Shown: positions 36,539 to 46,829, numbered from the stretch's first letter. The stretch: 64,000 bases of DNA from Pedobacter sp. KBW06 (GCF_003852525.1 NZ_QAJL01000001.1:1873268-1937267); one strand, 5' to 3'. Notes: generated by a model not told the origin, from the sequence alone. Numbers and translations: made by a program.

Positions 36539-37945
36539 TTAACATTTATGCCTGCTCCGGCTATAGATTGCGATGGCCAAAGCAAATATGATCAGAGTTC
36601 CCCCAACGGCGAAGGTAATGCGCGTACCGGTCAGAATCGCCCCAGGCTGGGCAGACATCATTTCAGTTGTACCGGAAGCAAGGGAAAATATGGCTCCCAT
36701 AACAGATGCACCGGTGATGAGTCCAAGATTACGGGATAAATTAAGTAAACCAGACATTAGTCCCTGCTGTCCCGGAAGGACATCTGTCATTACTGAAGTC
36801 CCATTTGCAGCCTGGAACAACTGATAACCAGGAGTTAAAATGGCGATGGCAATAACGTATCCGGAGATCCCTGAAAAAATGACGAGCACAACTGAACCAA
36901 CAGCCATGAGCATCAGCCCAATGCTTACCGACAATGAAGCACCAAAATGGTCAGCCAAACGACCAGCCGGGACACCGCTCAATATGGAGATCAGCGGACC
37001 AACCGACATCACTACGCCAACAAGGGCCTGATTGAGTCCGAGCGCACGGGATAGGTAGAAAGGCCCGATCACCAGTGTTGCCATCATTACTGTCGAAACC
37101 AATACGTTCATAGTCAGCGCAGCGCTCAGTACCGGATTGCGGAATAGCGACAGCTGAATTAAGGGAGCGGCAACTTTTCTTTCCGTCAATACAAATAATA
37201 CGAGTCCTAAAATGGCTGTCAGCAGCAGTCCTGCATTAAATTTACCATAATGACCACGCCCAATAGTCATGGCAAGTGCATAAGCTGCAAGTGTTAACGC
37301 GAGCAACAAGGTACCTCTATAATCGAAGTCCAGCCCTTTGGTTTTCTTTCCTGGCTGATCATCGGGCAGATGGCGGAGGACCAGCAGAAAGGTAAGCAAA
37401 CCCAAGGGCAGGTTAATCAAAAAGATAGCCCTCCAGCTCATTCCCGCAATCAGGAAGCCCCCAAGGGATGGACCAAGAGCAGTACCGATTGCCGACATCG
37501 TTCCTAACAACCCCATCGTTTGGCCAAATTTCTCTTTGGGTACCATTTCACTAACAAACGCAAGTGAAAGTGCCATCATTGTTGCAGCACCGAGCCCCTG
37601 CATTGCACGGAAGACTATCAGCAGGGAAAGCGAAGACATTGCGGCGCATAAAACCGAACCCAATGTGAACAAAAAAAGTCCGGACAACAGTAAACGTTTT
37701 CGTCCGATCAGGTCCCCAAGCTTCCCAACACTCACAATCATTGTCGTAATGGCAAGAAGATAGGCCAGCACAACCCACTGAACCTCCTGGAAGGAGGCAC
37801 TAAATTCCTGTACAAGCCTGGGCAGAGCAACATTGGCTATACTGGTACTCAAAGAGGAAAGCAATATGGAAAGAGAAAGACAGGCAAGCATCCACCAGGT
37901 AGTGGAACCGCTTCCTGCTTTTTTTGCTATAACTTCATCATACAT
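36539..37945 (-). CDS. MFS drug exporter, DHA2 (EmrB/QacA) type
   Basis: Inner-membrane proton antiporter of 468 residues with about 14 hydrophobic helices. DHA2 marks include SLSTSIANVALPRLVQEFSA near residue 30, motif A in GKLGDLIGRKRLLLSG, motif C in LLGTMSAIGTALGPSLGG, and FLINLPLGLLTFLLV. No MarR/TetR regulator or membrane fusion protein gene adjoins it. Substrate range is unknown. Confidence 0.92.
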   Translation of the reverse strand: MYDEVIAKKAGSGSTTWWMLACLSLSILLSSLSTSIANVALPRLVQEFSASFQEVQWVVLAYLLAITTMIVSVGKLGDLIGRKRLLLSGLFLFTLGSVLCAAMSSLSLLIVFRAMQGLGAATMMALSLAFVSEMVPKEKFGQTMGLLGTMSAIGTALGPSLGGFLIAGMSWRAIFLINLPLGLLTFLLVLRHLPDDQPGKKTKGLDFDYRGTLLLALTLAAYALAMTIGRGHYGKFNAGLLLTAILGLVLFVLTERKVAAPLIQLSLFRNPVLSAALTMNVLVSTVMMATLVIGPFYLSRALGLNQALVGVVMSVGPLISILSGVPAGRLADHFGASLSVSIGLMLMAVGSVVLVIFSGISGYVIAIAILTPGYQLFQAANGTSVMTDVLPGQQGLMSGLLNLSRNLGLITGASVMGAIFSLASGTTEMMSAQPGAILTGTRITFAVGGTLIIFALAIAIYSRSRHKC

Positions 37946-38046
37946 ACAGATTACTTTTAGGTGTTTTTTTACCTCACAAAAGTAATTTGAATGGCAAGCG
38001 GGATGTTAGGACAAGAATGAAGTTGAATAGGACTTATCTGAATTTC

Positions 38047-38841
38047 CTACTTAAATCTTGGTCCCATGTTTGGAGAATAGCCAGGCATCTTCACCTTATA
38101 CCGGAACATTCCATTGAAAGTATCCTCCTCCATCAAAAATTCATGTCCTTCTTTGCTGATCCAGAAAGTCTGTGTATAATGCATTTGTCCATTGGTTCCC
38201 TCGGAAAACAATTTCCAGCAATCGACCTTTCTGTTATCCATCGTGGTTAATACTTCCTCCCCGGAAACGTCATAATGTACATCCTTCGGCTCCGCCAAAC
38301 CCGCATCGTAAAACCGAAGTACAAACTTCTTCCCCGCAGCCAGGGGCAGCATTTCAAAGGTTTCAATATCAAGATTCCAGTTAAAGCAAGGCTGACTCAG
38401 TTGAAGGGCAAATGATTTCTGCTTGTTATCCGGTATGCTGTCTGCCCCATTGATGTGATCTGCATACCAATTAAATGCTTTGGTATGTTTACCGATGGTC
38501 TCTGAATGATAAACCGGAGAAAAATCCTCCACACTGTTCAGCGAATAAACAGAACGGTAACTGGCAGTATCGTTGCTGTACCACTTTTGCGAAATGCTAA
38601 AGCATTTCAGTCCGTTTTTAGCAGCGAGCTGCACTTCTCTTGTCCAGATAGACAAATTCAACTTCTTATTTTGCGCAGGATGCTGAAAATAGACAAGATA
38701 CTGTTTAAGGCCTGTTTTCAATTGTTTGGTCCGTAGTTTATTGCTTTTAAAGTTGATCGTATCTCTTTGTATCATGCCGTTTACCCCGGATACCTGGAAT
38801 AAAATCAGTACGGCAAAAGTAAAGCCCATTAATCTTTTCAT
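38047..38841 (-). CDS. Hypothetical secreted protein
   Basis: 264 residues with a signal peptide (MKRLMGFTFAVLILFQVSGVNG). The mature part is beta-rich with alternating aromatic residues. The C-terminal half (DCWKLFSEGTNGQMHYTQTFWISKEGHEFLMEEDTF, in pieces) recalls DUF3108-like or lipoprotein-sorting folds, but this is not firm. It is divergent from the LytS/LytTR operon with a gap of about 210 bases, so it may be a target of that system. Confidence 0.65.
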   Translation of the reverse strand: MKRLMGFTFAVLILFQVSGVNGMIQRDTINFKSNKLRTKQLKTGLKQYLVYFQHPAQNKKLNLSIWTREVQLAAKNGLKCFSISQKWYSNDTASYRSVYSLNSVEDFSPVYHSETIGKHTKAFNWYADHINGADSIPDNKQKSFALQLSQPCFNWNLDIETFEMLPLAAGKKFVLRFYDAGLAEPKDVHYDVSGEEVLTTMDNRKVDCWKLFSEGTNGQMHYTQTFWISKEGHEFLMEEDTFNGMFRYKVKMPGYSPNMGPRFK

Positions 38842-39053
38842 ATTTTTTGATTGTTTAGTTGATACAAATATGAGCGGAACCGGAAAGTCCGGAAACTATA
38901 TTCAACCGATATGGCGATATTCTATGACCAATTAAGCGATTGGATAAATGAATCAAACCGTTGAACAAATCCAACAAAGCATTGAAAAACGATAATTAAA
39001 TGATTCCGGCTTATTATCTTGCAATCACTATCCGCACTAAACGATAAATTTTG

Positions 39054-40064
39054 ATGAATACCTCCATAGAAAAGTTAACGGTCACACAATTACAATGGCT
39101 GATCTGGCTTTCGGTAAGCATGATCATCTTTGTCTCCCTGCTACCTATGGATGGTCCGGCGCAATCTGCGATCAACACACTGATCAATACGGCTTTTTAT
39201 GCTACTGTGATTTATGGAAACATTTATCTTTTATATCCCAGACTTTATCAGCAAGGCCATCGTTTACTATATGTCTTTTCCGTTATCCTTCTTCTCGCTT
39301 TCGCCGGCTTAGGCAGAGGATACCTCTCCTGGTATGTGTATTATGAATATTTTAGTCCGCAGTTTAAGCCTTTCAAGGTCAGCATGGTACTTAATTTACT
39401 GATCGGGGGAACCATCACCTATATTCTTAGCTTTATTTTCCGCATTGCGATTGCCTATTTTGAGCTTAAAAAAGAGACCGAGAATATTGTTCTGCAAAAA
39501 AGCAAAGCAGAGCTAAATCTTCTCAAATCACAGGTTCAACCACATTTTTTGTTTAATACACTAAATAACATCTATTACCAGGCATATGTTGAAGCACCTA
39601 AAACGGCAGTATTGATTGAGCGTTTAGCGGAAATCATGCGTTATATCGTTGACGACAGTATCAAAGATAAAGTCAGTATTGACAAAGAAGTCCAGTTTCT
39701 TGAAAACTATATCGGACTTGAGCAAATTCGTTTATTACATAAAGCAAAGCTTGATTTTGTCCGCCAATACGATTCTGCCCTCCAAATCCCCCCGATGCTG
39801 CTGATTACTTTTGTAGAGAATGTCTTTAAACACGGCATCGACAAATCGAGCAAGGAAACCATCATAGAATTGAAATTAATTCAGGAAGCAGATTTTCTGC
39901 ATTTCAGGGTGTTTAACAATGCAATAGTCAAAAAATCAGGAGCTGGATCAGGGCTGAAAAATTTACGTCAACGGCTAAATTTATTGTATGGACAATCCTT
40001 TAAAATGACTGTTGAGCCAGCCGAAAACAGCTTTACCGCTTACTTTAAAATCCCATTAAGCTAA
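39054..40064 (+). CDS. LytS-family sensor histidine kinase
   Basis: 336 residues from the ATG at 39054 (a TTG one codon earlier is less likely). The N-terminal 130 residues form about four membrane helices. The kinase core begins with the His_kinase box VQPHFLFNTLNNIYYQA (phospho-His) at about 163-179. The ATP-binding part has LLITFVENVFKHGI and GAGSGLKNLRQRLNLLYG. It overlaps the response regulator by one base (TAATG), so translation is coupled. Confidence 0.93.
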   Translation: MNTSIEKLTVTQLQWLIWLSVSMIIFVSLLPMDGPAQSAINTLINTAFYATVIYGNIYLLYPRLYQQGHRLLYVFSVILLLAFAGLGRGYLSWYVYYEYFSPQFKPFKVSMVLNLLIGGTITYILSFIFRIAIAYFELKKETENIVLQKSKAELNLLKSQVQPHFLFNTLNNIYYQAYVEAPKTAVLIERLAEIMRYIVDDSIKDKVSIDKEVQFLENYIGLEQIRLLHKAKLDFVRQYDSALQIPPMLLITFVENVFKHGIDKSSKETIIELKLIQEADFLHFRVFNNAIVKKSGAGSGLKNLRQRLNLLYGQSFKMTVEPAENSFTAYFKIPLS

Positions 40065-40798
40065 TGTTGAGATGTATCATTGTTGACGATGAGCCCAATG
40101 CCATCAATCTGCTTGACCTGCTGATCACTGAGGCTACAGACTGGCAGGTCGTGGCCAGATGTTATAATGGCCTGGAGGCTTTGCAGGCCTCAAAAACACA
40201 GAAAGCTGACCTTATCTTTTTAGACATCAATATGCCACTTCTAAACGGGATGGAACTTGCAACACTGCTGCCGCCGGAGATTAAAATCGTCTTTACTACC
40301 GCATACTCTGAGTATGCAGCGGAAAGCTATTTGCTGGATGCACTGGACTATATTCTGAAGCCCGTTACCCTGAAAAGATTTCTGGCTACACAACAAAAAA
40401 TAGAAAGCTGGTTTTCGAATACAGGAAAACAGATCCACCATAAAACAGGATTACCGGAAACAGGCCCCATCCCGCCGGAAACTTCTGCCTATCTATTTGT
40501 AAAAACAGGTAAAAGCCTGCAAAAAGTCCTGCTCGAAAACATTTTATACATTGAAGGAGAGAAAGAGTACATCAGGCTGGTTACTATTCAGGAAGAATTA
40601 TTAGTTTACCGGCGACTAAAAGAAGTGGAAGAGCAATTAAATTACCCTTTTATCCGGGTCCATAATTCTTATATCGTGAACCTGGAAAAGATGGATAAAT
40701 TCCTTGACAATCACATCCTGATTGGCAGCCGGCGGATTCCGGTGAGTAATAAGTACAGAATTCCTTTCATCGCACATTTGAATAACAAACTTTTTTAA
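40064..40798 (+). CDS. LytTR-family response regulator
   Basis: 244 residues. The receiver domain (about 1-120) has acidic D8/D9, the phospho-acceptor Asp54 in LIFLDINMP, and the conserved Lys near 108 in LKPVT. The LytTR DNA-binding domain covers about 145-244 (KVLLENILYIEGEKEYIRL, FIRVHNSYIVNLEKMDKFL). It pairs with the LytS kinase before it. The target is likely to include the divergent secreted gene (inference). Confidence 0.94.
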   Translation: MLRCIIVDDEPNAINLLDLLITEATDWQVVARCYNGLEALQASKTQKADLIFLDINMPLLNGMELATLLPPEIKIVFTTAYSEYAAESYLLDALDYILKPVTLKRFLATQQKIESWFSNTGKQIHHKTGLPETGPIPPETSAYLFVKTGKSLQKVLLENILYIEGEKEYIRLVTIQEELLVYRRLKEVEEQLNYPFIRVHNSYIVNLEKMDKFLDNHILIGSRRIPVSNKYRIPFIAHLNNKLF

Positions 40799-40805
40799 GC
40801 AATTG

Positions 40806-40836
40806 CAAAAAGCCTCCGATTTTCATCGAAGGCTTT
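40806..40836 (+). terminator. Hairpin terminator after LytTR; also one copy of a dispersed repeat
   Basis: AAAAGCCTCCGAT, loop TTTC, ATCGAAGGCTTTT, with one C:A mismatch, followed by TTTT. The same 30 bases recur at 49816-49846, and both copies are followed by TACCCAT...GGGAATA...TTTGAACAC. In frame, the stretch after this hairpin reads THLREYFEHLSG before a stop, which resembles the copy at 49854. Confidence 0.82.
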
Positions 40837-40891
40837 TCAATTTACCCATCTACGGGAATATTTTGAACACTTATCAGGATAAACCTCCTTT

Positions 40892-42526
40892 TTAGCTTTG
40901 TTCAATTTCTTTTAAGCTATCCATTTTCTTGTAAGCCAGGAACCCTTTGATGTCTTCAAAGTGCTCGCGGACACGCTTATTTCCAAATTCAAATACTTTT
41001 TCTGCCAGCCCATCCAGGAAGTCCCGATCGTGGGATACCAGAATTAAAGTACCGTCAAAATCCTTAAGGGCATCCTTGATAATGTCCTTGGTTTTCATGT
41101 CCAGGTGGTTGGTAGGCTCATCCAGTATTAACAAATTCACCGGTTCCAACAGGAGCTTAATCATGGCCAAACGGGTTTTCTCCCCACCCGAAAGTACCTT
41201 AACTTTCTTAGTGGTATCGTCTCCGCTGAACATAAAGGCACCCAAAAGATCTTTCACTTTTATCGTACCATCGCTTAAAGGAATCTGGTTAATGGTTTCA
41301 AATACGGTTAAGTTCTCGTCAAGCAATGCAGCCTGGTTTTGTGCAAAGTACCCAATCTTAGCATTGTGACCTACTTTTAAACTTCCTTCAAAATCAATCT
41401 CGTTCATGATCGCTTTGATCATTGTCGACTTACCTTCACCATTCTTACCAACAAAGGCCACCTTTTCCCCCTGTTTGATCACCATAGATGCTTTTTGAAA
41501 CACCACATGATCGCCATAAGTTTTAGTGAGCTCTTCCACAATTACCGGATATTGACCCGAGCGTGGCGACGGTGGAAATTTCAATCGTAATGCAGATGTA
41601 TCCACTTCATCGATCTCAATCACTTCGAGCTTTTCCAGCATCTTCACACGCGATTGTACCTGCAAAGTTTTGGAGTAAGTTCCCCTGAACCTGTCTATAA
41701 ACTCCTGATTATCGGCAATAAAACGTTGTTGTTCCTCATAAGCTTTCAGCTGGTGTACACGACGGTCGGCACGCAACTGAAGATAATGGGTGTATTTAGC
41801 TTTGTAATCGTATATCCTGCCCATCGTCACCTCAATCGTGCGATTGGTAATGTTATCTACAAAAGCACGGTCGTGCGAGATCACCATAACTGCTTTGGCC
41901 GAATTGATCAGGAAATCTTCCAGCCATTGGATACTTTCGATATCCATGTGGTTGGTAGGCTCATCCAGTAAGATCAGATCTGGCTTTTTTAACAGAATTT
42001 TAGCCAACTCGATACGCATTCTCCATCCACCGGAAAACTCAGATGTCTGGCGGGTAAAATCCTTGCGCTCAAAGCCCAGTCCTTTTAGTACCTTTTCTAC
42101 CTCTGCATCATAATTGACCTCTTCGATCGAATAAAATTTCTCACTCAGCTCCGATACGCGTTCGATCAGCTTCATGTAGTCATCACTTTCGTAATCGGTA
42201 CGAATCGTCAGCTGCTCGTTCAACTCATCAAGCTCCTTTTGCATCTGGTTTACCTCCTGAAAGGCTTTCATCGTTTCTTCAAAGACAGTCACCTTATCCT
42301 CAGTGAGGAAATGCTGTGGCAAATAGGCGATTACCGCATCCTTTGGACCGGTTACGTTACCGGAAGTAGGCTTAGCCGCATCGGCAATGATTTTTAGGAT
42401 GGTCGACTTACCCGCGCCATTTTTACCCATCAGGGCGATCTTATCGTTCTCGTTTATTGAAAAGGTTACATCGCTAAAAAGCGTGGTTCCGCCAAATGAA
42501 ACGGAGATGTTATTTACATTAATCAC
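40892..42526 (-). CDS. ABC-F family ATP-binding protein (YbiT/Uup-like)
   Basis: Soluble ATPase of about 544 residues with two ABC domains and no membrane part. Walker A motifs are GKNGAGKST and GKNGEGKST; signatures SGGWRMRIELAK and SGGEKTRLAMIK; Walker B LILLDEPTNHMD and LLILDEPTNHLD. ABC-F proteins act on the ribosome. The start is taken as GTG at 42526 (MINVNNISVSFGG), which aligns with the family start; the longer reading adds nine residues after TTG. Confidence 0.93.
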   Translation of the reverse strand: MINVNNISVSFGGTTLFSDVTFSINENDKIALMGKNGAGKSTILKIIADAAKPTSGNVTGPKDAVIAYLPQHFLTEDKVTVFEETMKAFQEVNQMQKELDELNEQLTIRTDYESDDYMKLIERVSELSEKFYSIEEVNYDAEVEKVLKGLGFERKDFTRQTSEFSGGWRMRIELAKILLKKPDLILLDEPTNHMDIESIQWLEDFLINSAKAVMVISHDRAFVDNITNRTIEVTMGRIYDYKAKYTHYLQLRADRRVHQLKAYEEQQRFIADNQEFIDRFRGTYSKTLQVQSRVKMLEKLEVIEIDEVDTSALRLKFPPSPRSGQYPVIVEELTKTYGDHVVFQKASMVIKQGEKVAFVGKNGEGKSTMIKAIMNEIDFEGSLKVGHNAKIGYFAQNQAALLDENLTVFETINQIPLSDGTIKVKDLLGAFMFSGDDTTKKVKVLSGGEKTRLAMIKLLLEPVNLLILDEPTNHLDMKTKDIIKDALKDFDGTLILVSHDRDFLDGLAEKVFEFGNKRVREHFEDIKGFLAYKKMDSLKEIEQS

Positions 42527-42693
42527 AGTATGGAAATATTGAGTTATTGGCAAAGATAAGGGAAAGACGCCGGATTATCGAGAGAGAAATAAAAGGCTTG
42601 CTGAGGCAGCTTTGCTGTAAAAACAAAATCCTTACTGCTTTCGTAAATAGCTATACCGAAATACAATAACATAGCATATGCGATATTTTACCT

Positions 42694-43032
42694 GTGGAAG
42701 AAAATGATAACCCACTGTTCTCTATAACTACTATGCCCCCAACCCGGCCGGCCGACTATTATTTATGCTACCTTGATGGCTGCGTCTTTATTGATTTTAA
42801 TAAAAATCAGACGCAGCAAATACAACTAATAAGGATTTCGTTTGATGGGTATGGTTGCTGCAATCTGGAAAACGCTATACCAATGGAGCCAGATGATGCA
42901 AAGGCTTTTAAAGCCATGATGAAAACACAAATACTCGATCAATCATTGCTGATGACAATCGTAAAGAAAACCATAGCCGCTAATAAAGTCTTAATTTGGA
43001 AAGATGCTTTAACCAGGTACGGTCTGTCTTAA
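42694..43032 (+). CDS. Hypothetical protein
   Basis: 112 residues if started at the GTG at 42694; an ATG at 42733 (MPPTRPADYY) would give 99. Features: YLCYLDGCVFIDFNKNQTQQI, a Cys pair in GYGCCNLENA, and an amphipathic C-terminal half. I recognise no family. It opens the accessory region that runs to the tRNA, and is followed by a degenerate recombinase-tail-like segment. Confidence 0.55.
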   Translation: MEENDNPLFSITTMPPTRPADYYLCYLDGCVFIDFNKNQTQQIQLIRISFDGYGCCNLENAIPMEPDDAKAFKAMMKTQILDQSLLMTIVKKTIAANKVLIWKDALTRYGLS

Positions 43033-43330
43033 AACCAAAAATCCGGCGCTACTTTCGTAAAGAGGAATCTGAATCCATGAGCGCGAATACATTGAACATC
43101 TTGATTAATTTCTAAACCTTCCTGAGCCCACTACTGGAGATTTGACAACAAAGCGTTTTAGAGTAACTATTTTTGTACGATTAATAATCCCATTACTTTT
43201 TTAACCTATCCCCCTTTAACGGATTGCTTAAGGTTATAAAATTACTTCTCCTTTGCTGCAACATTTCTAAAAAATGTTTGTCTTTTTTTGTAGTCTCCAT
43301 TAGCTTAATTCGTCAACCAATTAAACGAAC
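43033..43330. other. Intergenic region with a degenerate recombinase-tail-like remnant
   Basis: About 300 bases. From 43073 one frame reads IHEREYIEHLD, stop, FLNLPEPTTGDLTTKRF, a clear relative of the tail at 49854-49949 (THEREYFEHLDRFLSLIKP...DLTTKGF). It has an in-frame stop and is a remnant. The rest (43190-43330) is the promoter region of the peptidase gene, with a T-run at 43279-43289. Confidence 0.55.
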
Positions 43331-44848
43331 ATGAAAAAATTCGGCCTTATCATTATTTTTCTTATTGCAGGGTTAACTGTAACCGGACAACGATTAAAAT
43401 CTAAAATATCAGCCGATCAACGCAGACAGGAAATTACCCTTCTTCAAAAGTCACTGATCAGCCTGCACCCGGGATTATACCGTTATAATACCCCTGAACA
43501 AATTGACAACTATTTTAGGGAACTGCTACAAAAAGTATCCGGAGAGGTAACAGACGAAGCATATTTTATTTTGTTGTCTCAGTTTGTGACGAAAATAAAA
43601 TGTGGACACACTTACCTGAATCCTTGGAATCAAAAAAAAGAAGTAGCTAACAATTATTTTTCTAAATCGTATATCCCCTTTTTATTTCGGGCAGTCGGCA
43701 GGAAATTCATCATCACCCATAACCTGTCAGAGCACCCTGAAATCCGCAAAGGGGATGAAATTATTAGTATCAATGGAATTCCAGTACATACCATTCTTGA
43801 TAGTCTCTGGACCGTAAGCCGTTCCGATGGCAATAACGGGCAGGGAAAGAAGTCAGACAATATGAATATTGTCCCTATAGATATTGACACGGGCAATTAT
43901 TCGATGTTCGACATCTTCTTCCCCCTCTTTTTCCCTGAGAATTTTAATATAGCCTCTTATCATTTTGAGATAAAGCCCTTCAAAGGTAAGTCCAGTTCAA
44001 TAACGGCCAGGTCACTGTCAAAGAAAGACCGGCAGCAAGTTTACGTTTCAAGATTTGGAAAAATCCCGATGCACGAGGAAAACTGGGAGTTCAGATTCCT
44101 TAATCCTGAAACAGCCTATTTCAGGATAGGGGATTTTGAAATATGGGACTGGAAAACTGATTACAAAAAGAATCTTGACAGTGTATTTAAGGCAGTTGGG
44201 AGGGTCCATTCCCCAAATCTGATCATAGATATCAGGGGCAATGAAGGTGGCGACGATGAAGCGCGGGACGAACTGCTATCCTATATAATAGATAAGCCAT
44301 TTGGCTGCGAAAACCCGACCAGAAGGCTCTACAGATTTCTGAGGATCCCGGATACCTTAATGCCTTACTTAACAACATGGGAAAAAGAGGCTAAGCAGCC
44401 TAAAAATGAAAACGACTATACCAGGACAGCAGCAGGCTTTTATGAGCGGAATGAAGCCATACGGCAACCTTGCATACCGATTAGCCCCAAACCAAATGTT
44501 TTTAAAGGGAATGTGTTTTTGATAACCAATTCGAACAACAGCTCCACAACTTTTACACTCGCAGATATTTTTCAGGTAATGCACAGGGGGAACATTATCG
44601 GAGATAAGACGGGTGGAACAAAGCAGGGGCTAAACGGAGGGAAATTTCTATTTTTAAATCTTCCTTATTCGAAAATTGAAATTGATATCCCCATCATCTG
44701 GCAGGCGCCAACAACAGCAAGGCAGGATGAAGGTATAGTTCCGGATTACATTGTACCTGAAACACAAAAAGACATCGCCCGGCACCATGATGCACAGCTT
44801 TCTTTTATCCTGAATTTAATCTCGAAGCAAAAGACGAAGCTGCGATAA
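43331..44848 (+). CDS. S41-family peptidase, exported
   Basis: Tail-specific-protease-like serine peptidase of 505 residues. Signal peptide MKKFGLIIIFLIAGLTVTGQ. A PDZ-like segment is at about 135-155 (IRKGDEIISINGIPVHTIL). The peptidase core starts near NPETAYFRIGDFEIWDW, with LIIDIRGNEGGDDEARDEL and the nucleophile region VFLITNSNNSSTTFTLADIF. The late GDKTGGTKQGLNGGKFLF is typical. The catalytic Lys/Ser are likely in these segments but cannot be fixed by eye. It lies in the accessory region, without a partner gene. Confidence 0.85.
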   Translation: MKKFGLIIIFLIAGLTVTGQRLKSKISADQRRQEITLLQKSLISLHPGLYRYNTPEQIDNYFRELLQKVSGEVTDEAYFILLSQFVTKIKCGHTYLNPWNQKKEVANNYFSKSYIPFLFRAVGRKFIITHNLSEHPEIRKGDEIISINGIPVHTILDSLWTVSRSDGNNGQGKKSDNMNIVPIDIDTGNYSMFDIFFPLFFPENFNIASYHFEIKPFKGKSSSITARSLSKKDRQQVYVSRFGKIPMHEENWEFRFLNPETAYFRIGDFEIWDWKTDYKKNLDSVFKAVGRVHSPNLIIDIRGNEGGDDEARDELLSYIIDKPFGCENPTRRLYRFLRIPDTLMPYLTTWEKEAKQPKNENDYTRTAAGFYERNEAIRQPCIPISPKPNVFKGNVFLITNSNNSSTTFTLADIFQVMHRGNIIGDKTGGTKQGLNGGKFLFLNLPYSKIEIDIPIIWQAPTTARQDEGIVPDYIVPETQKDIARHHDAQLSFILNLISKQKTKLR

Positions 44849-45062
44849 TTTTAGACCTTCTGCATCATACGGCAAAAACCTACAATATTAAAAAAGGCAA
44901 GGGAAATGAAATGTTATGGAGCGGCCTGATACTAATGGGTTAATGGAAATCTGACAGCGCATGCCGTTTATTCCTGAGGTCGTCGTCGCGGAAAGGAATA
45001 CCTGGATATTTGAATCATCAGAGCGATAAATCCAATTTATTGTATCTTTCAAAAAAAAAGAA

Positions 45063-46199
45063 ATGAAGAAAACCAAACTACTAATTCTAACGCTGTTTAT
45101 TGCCAATTTCAGTTACGCACAAACCACTCTAATGGATAGTTTAATTCAAAAAAACTACTCCACATTTAAAAAAAACAATAACAACACTTTCGAGGGAAAA
45201 GGATGGATTACCCTACAGAATGAGATCAACAAAAACAATTCTGTGCTATTGGGCGAGCTGCATTTCACCAGTGAAATCCCTTACTTCACCAATGCGGTTA
45301 TTAATAATATTAAGTTCGACAACTATATTCTGGAAATTGATCCATATACCATCAACACAATATCAACAAAAATCAAATCTTTATCCCCTGCTGAACTGGA
45401 CAAATTCCGTAATGAATCAGGTTCAGCTTTATCTTTTTTACAAGGTGAAGCTGAATTTGATTTATTCAAAAACATACATCAGCAGAATATCAAACTATAT
45501 GGAGCTGATCAAATTAGTTTATTTTCAGACCGGTTGCTGTTTACGGAATTGACTAAACAATCCAAAAATGCCAAAGCAAAAGAAATTTATAAGCAGATAA
45601 TCGCTAATTCCGCTGCTTATGACACAAAAAATAACACCACATTCTATTTGTTCTCTGACGATTGTATGGCAAAAATGAACGCATTGAGCGCTCTGAATTT
45701 ATCAGCCAGCGAGAAAGAGCAGATTGAAGCACTAAAATTAAGCAGGGAACTATATTTAAGTCGAATTCATCCTTTAAGAGTTCAATACATGAAGCATCTG
45801 GTTCTTGAAAAACTACCTGAATGGAAAGACAAGAAGAATCTTTTCAAATTTGGTGCTAATCACATGCCTAAAGGAGAGAGTTTAATGGAAGTATTCGATA
45901 TTGGTAACCTGGTTTCCAATATTGAAGAGGCAAATTACCGGAAGTCATTACACATTATGCTCATCGGAAAGGGAGAAGGTGAAACATTGGCTGATTTAGA
46001 TCAATATAAATCTTTCTTAACCGTCGTAAAAGACGACAATTGGTATGCCTATGACTTAAGACCCTTGAAACAGGCAATCTCTAAAAAGAAGCTTAAAGTA
46101 GAGGATTTGGAGCTGGAAAGAATTATAAAAGGTTACGACTATTTGGTTTTCATTCCAAACCTAACTAAAACTCCAAAAAGAGGCAAAAAAGACCATTAA
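45063..46199 (+). CDS. Exported ChaN/TraB-like protein
   Basis: 378 residues with a signal peptide (MKKTKLLILTLFIANFSYAQ). After it comes VLLGELHFTSEIPYFTNAVI, a GE...H pattern as in the EreA/ChaN/Tiki clan, and later FKFGANHMPKGESL, a second His motif that usually completes the active or haem site. The family assignment is tentative. Its codons are more AT-rich than those of the core genes to the left. Confidence 0.6.
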   Translation: MKKTKLLILTLFIANFSYAQTTLMDSLIQKNYSTFKKNNNNTFEGKGWITLQNEINKNNSVLLGELHFTSEIPYFTNAVINNIKFDNYILEIDPYTINTISTKIKSLSPAELDKFRNESGSALSFLQGEAEFDLFKNIHQQNIKLYGADQISLFSDRLLFTELTKQSKNAKAKEIYKQIIANSAAYDTKNNTTFYLFSDDCMAKMNALSALNLSASEKEQIEALKLSRELYLSRIHPLRVQYMKHLVLEKLPEWKDKKNLFKFGANHMPKGESLMEVFDIGNLVSNIEEANYRKSLHIMLIGKGEGETLADLDQYKSFLTVVKDDNWYAYDLRPLKQAISKKKLKVEDLELERIIKGYDYLVFIPNLTKTPKRGKKDH

Positions 46200-46487
46200 A
46201 TCTGATCAGGAGCCGGCTGTTTTATAGCACTGAAAAAGATGCTATTTTTGAACAAAACTTATTTGAAAAGATTCATTAACCTCTTGGTGAGGAAATATCT
46301 CGAAGAAAACATCTCGACAAATGTATTGAATTGACGAATAAAAGCTCTGAACTAACTGAATAGCTTTCTTACAAAAGAATTTTGCGATCTGATTCAAAGA
46401 AAGCCTGCTCATAACACCCTAAGAAAATGAGGTTCAGCAGAAATACCTTGAACATAGTTTGAAGAATATTTAGGCCTTAGAAAGACA
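46200..46487. other. Gene-free AT-rich spacer, probably decayed recombinase sequence
   Basis: About 290 bases between the ChaN/TraB-like gene and recombinase scar A. Every frame is broken by stops. Its position directly ahead of the hairpin and core of scar A suggests it is what is left of the body of that recombinase, but no protein similarity could be confirmed. Confidence 0.3.
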
Positions 46488-46632
46488 TAAAAAACCGGAA
46501 TCGAAGTGTTCGATTCCGGTATGTACCTCCCTGCCGTATTAAGGTCGAAACAATTTAAGGATGACCTGGTTGGGATTGCCAAAACACCTGTTCGAAAAGA
46601 GGTTTACGATAAGATTTTTGCTAAAAAATAAC
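46488..46632 (+). pseudogene. Serine recombinase 3'-end remnant (scar A)
   Basis: A 12-base stem hairpin (ACCGGAATCGAA at 46494-46505 with TTCGATTCCGGT at 46509-46520), then core GTACCTCCCTGCCG (46523-46536). A still open frame follows, reading AVLRSKQFKDDLVGIAK and ending TAA near 46632. The tail matches the end of the truncated recombinase at 55459-56592 (VLRSKRFKYDLIRISK). Nothing of the catalytic part is left. Confidence 0.72.
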
Positions 46633-46829
46633 ATCCAAATTTTAATTAGATTTATAAATGAAAACACAAGAATACCAGAGCGACATACAATCCAGCACTG
46701 GTATTTTAAAAATGTGCCAATTTCGGGTAACTTTTGAACCGAAAATTTTGAAGTTTACTAAAGCGTATTTTTTCGCTTTACCAGACACCAACCATCTGGG
46801 ATAAAGCGAACAAATAAATGTTTTTTGAA

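Noticed and set aside
40806..40866. The hairpin/TACCCAT site after LytTR as the left end of the whole island
   Set aside because: It would place the core ABC-F gene inside the island, and its core differs from the tRNA-Leu core. It is kept as a separate dispersed repeat.
40947..41369. Plus-strand frame opposite the ABC-F gene
   Set aside because: Antisense to an ABC domain with intact Walker and signature motifs; low-complexity Ser-rich shadow.
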